From a virus, in IMG/VR virus record IMGVR_UViG_3300021425_000143, positions 1 to 27,715 of that record: 27,715 bases of DNA; one strand, written 5' to 3'. Of the stretch, positions 21,427 to 27,715 are shown in pieces. A program made the translations under genes and the position numbers. A model generated the notes under the pieces. That model saw only the letters and a program-made list of their open reading frames with translations. It did not search any database and had not been told where the DNA came from. The stretch's first letter is position 1; each line of letters starts with the position of its first letter.

Positions 21427-21456
21427 TCCGTTATAAGACGTGTTTCTTTTGCGAAC
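21427..21456 (-). promoter_or_regulatory. Upstream element type I, copy B
   Basis: The minus strand reads TTCGCAA, thirteen bases, then TATAACGGAGAGGG. The middle differs from copies A and C, so conservation is concentrated in the two outer blocks, as in a promoter. It lies about 100 bases before the ATG at 21327. Confidence 0.62.
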
Positions 21457-21514
21457 CCGTTTTGGTTTCACAAATTTTCCCACCGCGAATTTTTTAAGAA
21501 TTGCAATTTTTAAA

Positions 21515-21558
21515 GTAGATGTATGAGCTAGCGTTCTTCTGCTAACCCATACACCTAC
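21515..21558 (-). terminator. Long imperfect hairpin, possible terminator
   Basis: On the minus strand an 18-base arm beginning GTAGGTGTATGG pairs with its partner ending CATACATCTAC, mostly Watson-Crick with a few G-U pairs, around an eight-base AGAAGAAC loop. The flanks are AAAAATTTTT and TTTAAAAATT. It lies 18 bases after the stop at 21576. The T run is short, so it may be a terminator or an RNA-processing site. Confidence 0.6.
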
Positions 21559-21575
21559 CCTAAAAATTTTTGTGG

Positions 21576-21881
21576 TTACTTCAAATCCAATTCTGGTTTC
21601 TTAACGAAGTTGAAACCCTTAGACGTGATTACGTTGGTGTGCTCGTAGCCAACAACGATTAGAATGCCGAGGAGCGAAACGCTTGCAGATAGGATTGCAT
21701 CGGATGAAAGTTTGCGACGCTTTTGACCATTGTCAATTGCATCGAACTTTTCGATGTGTTCCAGAATCTTAGCGAATTCTTCGGAATCGGTTTCGTGTTG
21801 TTCTAATGAGACCAAGCAACGATCGATCTGATCGTCATATCGGGTGTCTTCTTCTTTACGTGAAAACGGATTACTGAACAT
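21576..21881 (-). CDS. Conserved phage single-pass membrane protein
   Basis: The 101-residue protein has a charged N-terminal half with acid-rich helices (DDQIDRCLVSLEQHETDSEE). A transmembrane segment follows at ~67-81 (SVSLLGILIVVGYEH), then NVITSKGFNFVKKP. The GYE-x-x-N/H-VITSKA/G-x-x-FV ending is a pattern I recall from a common phage family of unknown function. GGAGG of the type I element lies 9 bases before the ATG, so the element and the ribosome site overlap. Confidence 0.72.
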   Translation of the reverse strand: MFSNPFSRKEEDTRYDDQIDRCLVSLEQHETDSEEFAKILEHIEKFDAIDNGQKRRKLSSDAILSASVSLLGILIVVGYEHTNVITSKGFNFVKKPELDLK

Positions 21882-21891
21882 TGTAATATAC

Positions 21892-21923
21892 CTCCGTTAT
21901 AACACGTGTATACGTTGCGAAAG
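21892..21923 (-). promoter_or_regulatory. Upstream element type I, copy C
   Basis: The minus strand reads TTCGCAA, thirteen bases, then TATAACGGAGG, almost identical to copy A. TATAAC is so close to the ATG at 21881 that a start 7 bases downstream would give a nearly leaderless transcript. Confidence 0.62.
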
Positions 21924-21930
21924 AACTTTT

Positions 21931-22287
21931 CTAAACGTTTTCTCGACGAACGTCAAACCGAATCGATTGAAGTCCGGCAAGCTCTTCCGGAGTTTTTTCC
22001 AACTCAAGACCGACCGTAGGTACACCGTCGTCGTCAACTTTGACCACCATAGAACCAACGCCCGAAGGGTTGATTGCATTGAATCGGCGTCGGTTTGCTC
22101 GAAGAGCTACACCAAGGAAGAACATGGCCAACACCAGAACGCCAACAACATTGTGGTCTCCAAAGAAGTCCCAGATCAAAGAGGCTAAATATAGAATAGC
22201 CGCAACAGCTGGGAGAAGAGATTCCACCAGCCACTGAACTCGATCGTATGTTGCTTGACTCATTCTTGGCATCTTTACTTCATCCAT
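21931..22287 (-). CDS. Phage holin
   Basis: The 118-residue protein has an AAGGAG site. After MSQATYDRVQWLVE come two close membrane segments: LLPAVAAILYLASLIWDF (~24-41) and VVGVLVLAMFFLGVALRA (~46-64). A basic turn, NRRRFN, follows, and a polar C-terminal domain ending FDVRRENV. The YDR-x-n-LPA...VVG...FLGV layout resembles holins of actinobacterial and firmicute siphoviruses. They form holes in the cytoplasmic membrane to release the lysin. No lysin gene lies in the window. The gene follows the tail genes at 12 bases. Confidence 0.75.
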   Translation of the reverse strand: MDEVKMPRMSQATYDRVQWLVESLLPAVAAILYLASLIWDFFGDHNVVGVLVLAMFFLGVALRANRRRFNAINPSGVGSMVVKVDDDGVPTVGLELEKTPEELAGLQSIRFDVRRENV

Positions 22288-22299
22288 GTTAATACTCCT

Positions 22300-23412
22300 T
22301 CAGATTGAGGATAGTGTAGGGAACCCACTGTATCCATTGTTATCAAATATAGTAGCGTACTCAACCACACGCATCTTTTTACTTATGCCATAGTTCGCGT
22401 GTACGTTAACCAAGTCACCTATACTGTAGTCCAATTCATAGCGATACATAGAGCTTTCTGAAATATCAACTTCAACTAACTCAGTTGTGTTGTTACCAAA
22501 AACCTCTTCGTGTCCACGCATAATCATTTGGTCTATTATGTCGGTAAGCGCATCGCCCGTTGGTGCCTCGCTTAACTGTTCGTCCAGGTATACCGCATCA
22601 ACAATTGAGTAAGATTTATCTAGGTCGTTAACCACGCCATGATCGACTAAAACAGAGCAAAACTTGCTTTTGACAAAAACAGAACTTGTATTGCTCTTTC
22701 TGCTCCACAAGTAATTTGCTTCTTCGATGTCTCCCTGATAATACGAGAACCCTACTCGTGTCGAAACGTCTTTACCCTTATGAATGAACAACGTCGGAAA
22801 AGAAGGGTTTTGTTCCCATAGTGAGGTAAATTGGTGAGGCCTTACAGACCTTAGCCCCAGGTCGTCTTGCGCTAATAGCTCTGCAACCGGCGTTGACAAA
22901 AAGGTGCGTTCAATAACCTTTGGGCTAGAATACACAGTTCCATCGTTGTGTAAGTTGACCACGCGTAAATTTTCCACAACATCACTGGCGCTAGTGTTTA
23001 CAAGTTCGTTATCTAGTAATTCTTTAACTAGTTCAGAACCGTAGTTAACTCCAGTTTGGTTGACCACATAGTCGCTTAGAAGACCCGACGTGGGGCTGCT
23101 ACTTGCTCCCGCAACTCGAGAACTCGTGATTGAGTCAAGCGATCTTCCAGTTATGACAACTTTAGCATCTGTGTCAGCACTTTCGATAACTTCGTGGTTC
23201 TCAACAATCATTAGTTCTAATCGTCCCTCGTGCCCAATTACAGAACCTAGTGGTAGTTGGTCAAGAATGCCAGTGTATAGTTTCCCTTCAATTTTAAATG
23301 TCCCAAAATCTCGATACTTCTCAACCCATGTACTTCGGTCAAGTTGGTCAACTGGGACACCGCCCGTAAAGTCTAGAGGCGAATCACCTTTAGAGAATCT
23401 AAATATAGCCAT
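22300..23412 (-). CDS. Gp37-like siphovirus tail protein
   Basis: The 370-residue protein fits the ReqiPepy6 Gp37-like family. The signs are LDRSTWVEKYRDFGTFKIEG near residue 25-44, GHEGRLELMIVENHEV at ~60-75, VVITGRSLDS at ~84-93, and a C-terminal region with YSIGDLVNVHANYGISKKMRVVEY. These proteins form the tail tip or baseplate hub, near the distal tail protein. TGATG overlap with the upstream gene and a GGGGA site set the start. A lytic domain is not visible. Confidence 0.78.
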   Translation of the reverse strand: MAIFRFSKGDSPLDFTGGVPVDQLDRSTWVEKYRDFGTFKIEGKLYTGILDQLPLGSVIGHEGRLELMIVENHEVIESADTDAKVVITGRSLDSITSSRVAGASSSPTSGLLSDYVVNQTGVNYGSELVKELLDNELVNTSASDVVENLRVVNLHNDGTVYSSPKVIERTFLSTPVAELLAQDDLGLRSVRPHQFTSLWEQNPSFPTLFIHKGKDVSTRVGFSYYQGDIEEANYLWSRKSNTSSVFVKSKFCSVLVDHGVVNDLDKSYSIVDAVYLDEQLSEAPTGDALTDIIDQMIMRGHEEVFGNNTTELVEVDISESSMYRYELDYSIGDLVNVHANYGISKKMRVVEYATIFDNNGYSGFPTLSSI

Positions 23413-24293
23413 CAGATCCCCCAGTAAGTAGCGTGGTGCTTAAAGGTCAACAGTGTCCACGCATTGTATGTAGAACCGTCTGTAAACGCAAGTTCTAATG
23501 GGTTTGGTCCCGGATAGATTGTCGGCCATGTGGAGTCAAGCGAGATAGCATTCATCAAATCAATTCGCTCGGCCCCGCGAGTAACAAATATAGCTCGTTT
23601 TCGCGTTCTTGTGTCAACCGTGAGTACATCATCAGCTTCAAAAGCGTGGTTGATTTCAAAACGCCATTCGTGAACATCACCGCTTTCTTGGTTGTCCTGA
23701 ATATAGAACTTGTTCATACCAGTTTGGTCAACCTTGGCAGTAATAAGTAAACCGTGTGGCGCCGTAGACTCTGAGTCAGTAACTTTCCCCACAAAAGGAG
23801 TTGAGAAACTTTCGTTTGTAAAGTCTTCGGGATAGACGTCCTGTGCTTCCGGAGCCACAAGCATGGCTTCAGGGCACCTAATTGTAATTTGTAGTTCTGG
23901 TGTGCTAGAAAACAACGGGACTTCCACCTTGGTAATTACTCCTGTAATTGTTGCAACGTAGACCCCTTCATCCTTAAACCAGAGTTTAACTGCACCCTCT
24001 CTACCTTTTGAAATCCCGCGATAAATATCGTCGCGCAATGTAGAGTAATCCTCCCTTAGTCCCCAGTTTGGATTCAGGACAACCCTAAGAACAACTTCGC
24101 GATCAGTAATCGCTTGCGTTACAAAGGGTTGTCCTGAATATAGCCCAAAACCAGTAGACCGAGAGACAATGTCGGTTGCATCCATACCAATCATGGCTCG
24201 GATGTAAAACCGATCATTGTCTTTCGGAGTACCAAGTGAGAAGCACAAAATCTCGCTGCCGCCAGCGGTCATGGATACTTCTGAAATTTTCAT
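23412..24293 (-). CDS. Distal tail (Dit-like) protein
   Basis: The 293-residue protein is strand-rich. It opens with a beta domain including DNDRFYIRAMIGMDATDI, then REVVLRVVLNPNWG, DYSTLRDDIYRGISKGREG, VKLWFKDEGVYVATITGVITK and a second half with PELQITIRCPEAM. This order matches phage distal tail proteins in the position between the tape measure and the Gp37-like gene. The Dit hexamer joins the tube to the tail tip. ATGA overlaps the tape measure stop. Confidence 0.72.
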   Translation of the reverse strand: MKISEVSMTAGGSEILCFSLGTPKDNDRFYIRAMIGMDATDIVSRSTGFGLYSGQPFVTQAITDREVVLRVVLNPNWGLREDYSTLRDDIYRGISKGREGAVKLWFKDEGVYVATITGVITKVEVPLFSSTPELQITIRCPEAMLVAPEAQDVYPEDFTNESFSTPFVGKVTDSESTAPHGLLITAKVDQTGMNKFYIQDNQESGDVHEWRFEINHAFEADDVLTVDTRTRKRAIFVTRGAERIDLMNAISLDSTWPTIYPGPNPLELAFTDGSTYNAWTLLTFKHHATYWGI

Positions 24294-27200
24294 CGTACGT
24301 CCAATTCCTCCTTGGCAATCGTGATTTGGTTTCTCGTTTGTCTGTAGATTTCAGACGCTGAAAGCTCCTTAGGCGAATAGATGTTCTGTTCGAACACCAC
24401 GTCTCCGCCCGATTCACCTGAACTACTAATAGGAGCCGGTTGGTTGCGGGCCCGAGCAATGCCCTTTGCCGTAACTTTCTGGTCTCCTATAAGTCCATTT
24501 AGGCCGGAAGCATCCTTCTTAAATTGGTCCATGTCTAGGATCGGAGTAATCTTAGGACTGTAGGTTAGGTTTTCACCCTCGTCGGCTATAATATCGCCGA
24601 CCTTACCCATAGTGGTCTTAAGTTTGCGCAGATCTGGTGTCATGTTAGCCAGTGCAGTGTTGGCTATACCTATACTGGATTTTTTCACCATACTCGAACC
24701 ATCGTCGATGCCGACCGCAAGACCTTCGGCGAGATATACGCCAAGTTTCTTAGTCTCTCGCGACGGCGAGAATATTGAAGCAGCCCATTTAATCGGTCCC
24801 AGAACCCAGTCATTAACCCAGCCTGTGAGTTTGCCCCAAAGCCAGCTGCTCATGCTGACGACACCGTTCCACAAACCAATTATTAGGTTTTTGCCAACGT
24901 GAACTAACGTTGTGTATCCATTACCAATCCAACCCAAAATCTTACCAAGAAGGCCAGAGAACCAAGGTATAAGTCTTTCGTTAACAAAACTAATTGCTCC
25001 GTTGTACAACCCGACAATTAGGTTCCAACCCTTAGTAGATAGACTCTCCGCTGTATCGCCGACCCAACCCAACACATCACCAATAAGTCCTGTGAAGAAG
25101 TTTGATACGGTCTTAACGCCTTCTTCTATGCCGCTAAACATACCGTCGATAAGGTCTTTACCCTTGTTGTAGAGCGACGTAAGCACGTCACCAATCCATC
25201 CAAGTACGCTGGACACGAAGCCCGTAAAGAACTCTAGAATTGGTTTGATGCCTTCTGTAACGCCCTCAAATATAGCATCCAAAACGTCCAGACCAGCGTC
25301 AACTAGATCGCTACGATTCTCTCGGATGCTATCTGCTAATCCTTCAAGGAATGATATGAGGGTGTTAAAGCCTGCGTCAACAACCTTGAGTGCGTTCTCA
25401 CCAATACCCTCAATGAAGGAGATGATCAGGTTTGCACCTGCCTCAATAATACGGCCAAGGTTGTCCGAGATGCCGTCAATGAATGCAACAATCAAGTCGA
25501 CAACCGCAGTGACAAACTCAGGGATCTTTTTAGCAATGCCTTCGATAAAGGCTATAACCAGGCCTGCACCAAGGGTGACAATCTCGGGTAGCCGCTCCGT
25601 CATAGTTTCCATGAATGACGTAATAAGCGTAAACGCTGCATCAATCAACTGCGGAACAAGAGTCAGAGCGATGGCAATAACCTCTTCAACAAAGGTCGTA
25701 AGTATGGCCCCAAGAGTAGGAATATACTCAATGATAAGTTGACCGAGACCTGCCATGAACTCAGAGAGGAACTCAAAGAATTCGGGTAGCAACTCGGTAC
25801 CCTTAGACAGAAGGACCCTAAAGCTGTCAACCAACGCTTCGACAAAGTCATCAAACAGACCAAATAGAACCTGCATGATTAGGCCGATTGTCTCTCCGGC
25901 AGTACCAAAGAGACGGACAAATGTCTGTAGTCCACTAGCAATGGCTTTGAAACCAATACCAATACCAGCCATACCAATGCCAATTGCGGCCATAGCAACA
26001 CCAAGAAGAACCATAGCCGGAAGGACCGGCGAAAGCAGGTTAGCAGCAACAGCCAAGATGACAATTGCAGCAGCTAGTCCAATAAAGGCCTTGATCATGT
26101 CAAACAGACCAATTGACGCCATCTTTGCTACGGCTCTTGCCAGAACAAATATAGCTGCCGAAGCAACACCCAGCGCAAATGCCCCTCCAATACTACCCTG
26201 CATGATTTTCATAGATGCAGCCAATATAAGAAGAACAGCCGCTAGTCCGCCTAGGCCTTTAACTAGCTCTGTAATATTAAGCGCACTAAGGGTTACAACA
26301 GCGTTAGCCATCGAACCTATAGCCAGAGCAAGCGCAAGCAGACCAGCAGCCTGCAATGCCATGTTCTTAGGCATGAGTCTGAGCGTAACAATCAAACCTG
26401 CTAGCAGGGCCACAATACCTGTTAGACCCTTACCCAATTCCTCCCAACTCAAAGTTGCTAGAATCTTCATGGCAATCGACAGAATCAACAACGATCCCGC
26501 CATTACACCAATAGCTACAGCCGACTTAAGAACTTCTTTTTCTTTCGGCATGCTGTTTAGCGCAAGCACAAATGCTGTTAGCGCAACCATTACTGACCCA
26601 AGCCCCTTGGCAAGTTCTTCCCAAGACATTGATGCCATGATCTTCATAGCTATAGATAGCACAAGCATTGCACCAGCCAGAAGCCCAATTGCTGCTGCAG
26701 ACTTGATGATCTTTGCATCTTTAGGCATCAACCTAAGAGCGGCAATCATTAATCCAAGTGCAACGCCAACAGCACCTAGTCCCTTAGCCAGTTCCTCAAG
26801 CGACATGCTTGCCATGATCTTGACCGCAACGGACAGAACTAATATGGCAGAAGCAAGTAGAATCAGGGTTGTGGCAAGAGCTGCAAGCTTAACCGTACCG
26901 GCGCCAAGACTGACTTTCGACATGACGACCATTACTGCCACAAGTTGTCCAAAGCCAACTGCCATAGCAGCCAATGCTTTAGTTAGTGAGGCAGAGTCAA
27001 TTGTTGACAGAACAAACATTGAAGCGGCTAGCAGAGCAACTGCAGCGCCAATCTTCATAAGCGCAGTGGCTTTTAGATCGGTTTGCATTGCTTCTAGAAC
27101 ACCAGTTAGTTCACCAATGCTTTCGGTAAGGCCACCAAAGATGCCATCGCTTGATACAAACCTAACGGCAGCGGCAGCTATAGCTGCAAATATACCTGTG

Positions 27201-27715
27201 TTGAGTACGTCAAATGCCGAATCGTAGTCCGCGTCAGCAAACGATGACGTCAATGCTTCAAATATACTACTAACAAAGTCTGTAATCTGCTTGACAATTG
27301 CACCACCCGTTTCGAAAAGCGAGCTAAGGTTGAATTCGGGAAGAAGGTCTGATAGGAACGAGAACCGGCGGTTTAATGCACCACCCATTGCTCCAGCAGC
27401 ATCTGTACCTAACTTAAAGAAGTCGAGCACTTTCTGACCAAATATAACAAACTTATCGAACATCTCTTTGGCCGTGTCCCGAACACCCTCGAGCTTCTTA
27501 CGAAGCGATTCGATTTTGTCCTTGATTGGGTCAATTTTGTCTCGAAGCCCGTCAAAGAAAGTGGCAATCCCGCCTTCATCAACCAAAGCTTCTTTAAGAG
27601 ATGTAACTTTTAATGCTAGGTCGCTAGCCTTATCCAATGCCGACTTAGAAGACGATCCGGAAAAAACTTTAAAGAAGTCAAATGCAAACTTAACGGCTTC
27701 GCTAACAATCGTCGA
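24290..27715 (-). CDS. Tape measure protein, 5' end outside window
   Basis: At least 1141 residues are in the window, and the frame is open beyond the right edge, so the TTG at 27637 is not the start. The N-terminal visible part is a helical coiled-coil region (DKIDPIKDKIESLRKKLEG). Residues ~240-500 hold four or more repeats of ~65 residues with a hydrophobic LSIAMKIMASMSWEELAKGLG unit, and ~700-800 a set of FIEGI/LIISFI repeats. The C-terminal region has the SPSRETKKLGVYLAEGL motif common to tape measures, then a helical tail. Long helical repeats and membrane-like spans are typical; the protein sets tail length and enters the host. The next two genes are its partners. Confidence 0.93.
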   Translation of the reverse strand, partial: STIVSEAVKFAFDFFKVFSGSSSKSALDKASDLALKVTSLKEALVDEGGIATFFDGLRDKIDPIKDKIESLRKKLEGVRDTAKEMFDKFVIFGQKVLDFFKLGTDAAGAMGGALNRRFSFLSDLLPEFNLSSLFETGGAIVKQITDFVSSIFEALTSSFADADYDSAFDVLNTGIFAAIAAAAVRFVSSDGIFGGLTESIGELTGVLEAMQTDLKATALMKIGAAVALLAASMFVLSTIDSASLTKALAAMAVGFGQLVAVMVVMSKVSLGAGTVKLAALATTLILLASAILVLSVAVKIMASMSLEELAKGLGAVGVALGLMIAALRLMPKDAKIIKSAAAIGLLAGAMLVLSIAMKIMASMSWEELAKGLGSVMVALTAFVLALNSMPKEKEVLKSAVAIGVMAGSLLILSIAMKILATLSWEELGKGLTGIVALLAGLIVTLRLMPKNMALQAAGLLALALAIGSMANAVVTLSALNITELVKGLGGLAAVLLILAASMKIMQGSIGGAFALGVASAAIFVLARAVAKMASIGLFDMIKAFIGLAAAIVILAVAANLLSPVLPAMVLLGVAMAAIGIGMAGIGIGFKAIASGLQTFVRLFGTAGETIGLIMQVLFGLFDDFVEALVDSFRVLLSKGTELLPEFFEFLSEFMAGLGQLIIEYIPTLGAILTTFVEEVIAIALTLVPQLIDAAFTLITSFMETMTERLPEIVTLGAGLVIAFIEGIAKKIPEFVTAVVDLIVAFIDGISDNLGRIIEAGANLIISFIEGIGENALKVVDAGFNTLISFLEGLADSIRENRSDLVDAGLDVLDAIFEGVTEGIKPILEFFTGFVSSVLGWIGDVLTSLYNKGKDLIDGMFSGIEEGVKTVSNFFTGLIGDVLGWVGDTAESLSTKGWNLIVGLYNGAISFVNERLIPWFSGLLGKILGWIGNGYTTLVHVGKNLIIGLWNGVVSMSSWLWGKLTGWVNDWVLGPIKWAASIFSPSRETKKLGVYLAEGLAVGIDDGSSMVKKSSIGIANTALANMTPDLRKLKTTMGKVGDIIADEGENLTYSPKITPILDMDQFKKDASGLNGLIGDQKVTAKGIARARNQPAPISSSGESGGDVVFEQNIYSPKELSASEIYRQTRNQITIAKEELDVR

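Larger units (their letters stand above)
359..27444 (+). repeat. Strand-polar AATAT pentamer, about 110 copies
   Basis: Reading the plus strand by eye I count about 110 AATAT against about 11 ATATT, and 5 of the latter are the palindrome AATATT, shared by both counts. In 27.7 kb a random 5-mer would occur about 27 times on each strand. Copies occur every ~250 bases, in genes and in gaps, but not in the non-coding block 3903-4308. The base before is mostly A, G or C, and the base after is mostly C, A or G, rarely T. Confidence 0.85.

Noticed and set aside
25755-27227. 490-codon plus-strand open frame
   Set aside because: It lies fully opposite the tape measure gene and mirrors its alanine/leucine-rich repeats. 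It has no ribosome site and no family resemblance.
1-27715. CRISPR array, insertion sequence, attachment site or integrase
   Set aside because: No regularly spaced direct repeats, transposase or recombinase motifs, or terminal inverted repeats were found.

Overview
The window looks like part of a tailed double-stranded DNA phage with a siphovirus-type tail. Every supported gene lies on the minus strand, so transcription runs from high to low coordinates. Genes are packed tightly with ATGA, GTGA and TAATG overlaps, and most starts have a good AGGAGG-type ribosome binding site. An actinobacterial host is the best guess. This rests on an MSMEG_6728-like repair protein, a ReqiPepy6 Gp37-like tail protein, a single-stranded DNA-binding protein of a type I associate with actinophages, and several GTG starts. 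I cannot name the host. There is no integrase, no capsid or terminase gene, no CRISPR array and no insertion sequence in the window.

Right to left. (1) 27715-22300: tail module, with the tape measure protein (cut by the window edge), a distal tail protein and a Gp37-like tail protein. (2) 22287-16663: a holin-like protein and a set of membrane-anchored proteins, including two related DUF6353-like proteins, with a tail-assembly-chaperone-like gene among them. (3) 16651-11174: replication module, with a 1265-residue protein combining SF3 helicase, primase-polymerase and family B DNA polymerase, then a DNA-binding protein and a nucleotide-metabolism protein. (4) 11187-5593: many small genes (membrane, zinc-binding, unknown), a SprT-like protease, a tRNA-Tyr and a tRNA-like structure. 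Four genes of 35-43 codons are called here. (5) 5523-1882: SF2 helicase, a 405-base repeat-rich non-coding block, two HNH/NUMOD-type genes and two PD-(D/E)XK nucleases. (6) 1864-1: a gene running off the left edge with helix-turn-helix segments and a DFDGD motif, the metal-binding signature of two-barrel RNA polymerases.

Two kinds of repeated signal overlie this. First, the pentamer AATAT occurs about 110 times on the plus strand, while its reverse complement occurs only about 11 times, 5 of those being the palindrome AATATT. It runs through genes in different reading frames and through gaps. Second, two unrelated upstream elements each occur three times in front of gene groups: TTCGCAA-N13-TATAACGGAG, and a GACCT...ATGTC...TAAACTG element. 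Both are candidate phage-specific promoters or operators.

Together the genes suggest a phage that copies its DNA largely with its own fused replicase, and may carry its own two-barrel RNA polymerase. All functions are read from motifs by eye; no database search was possible.
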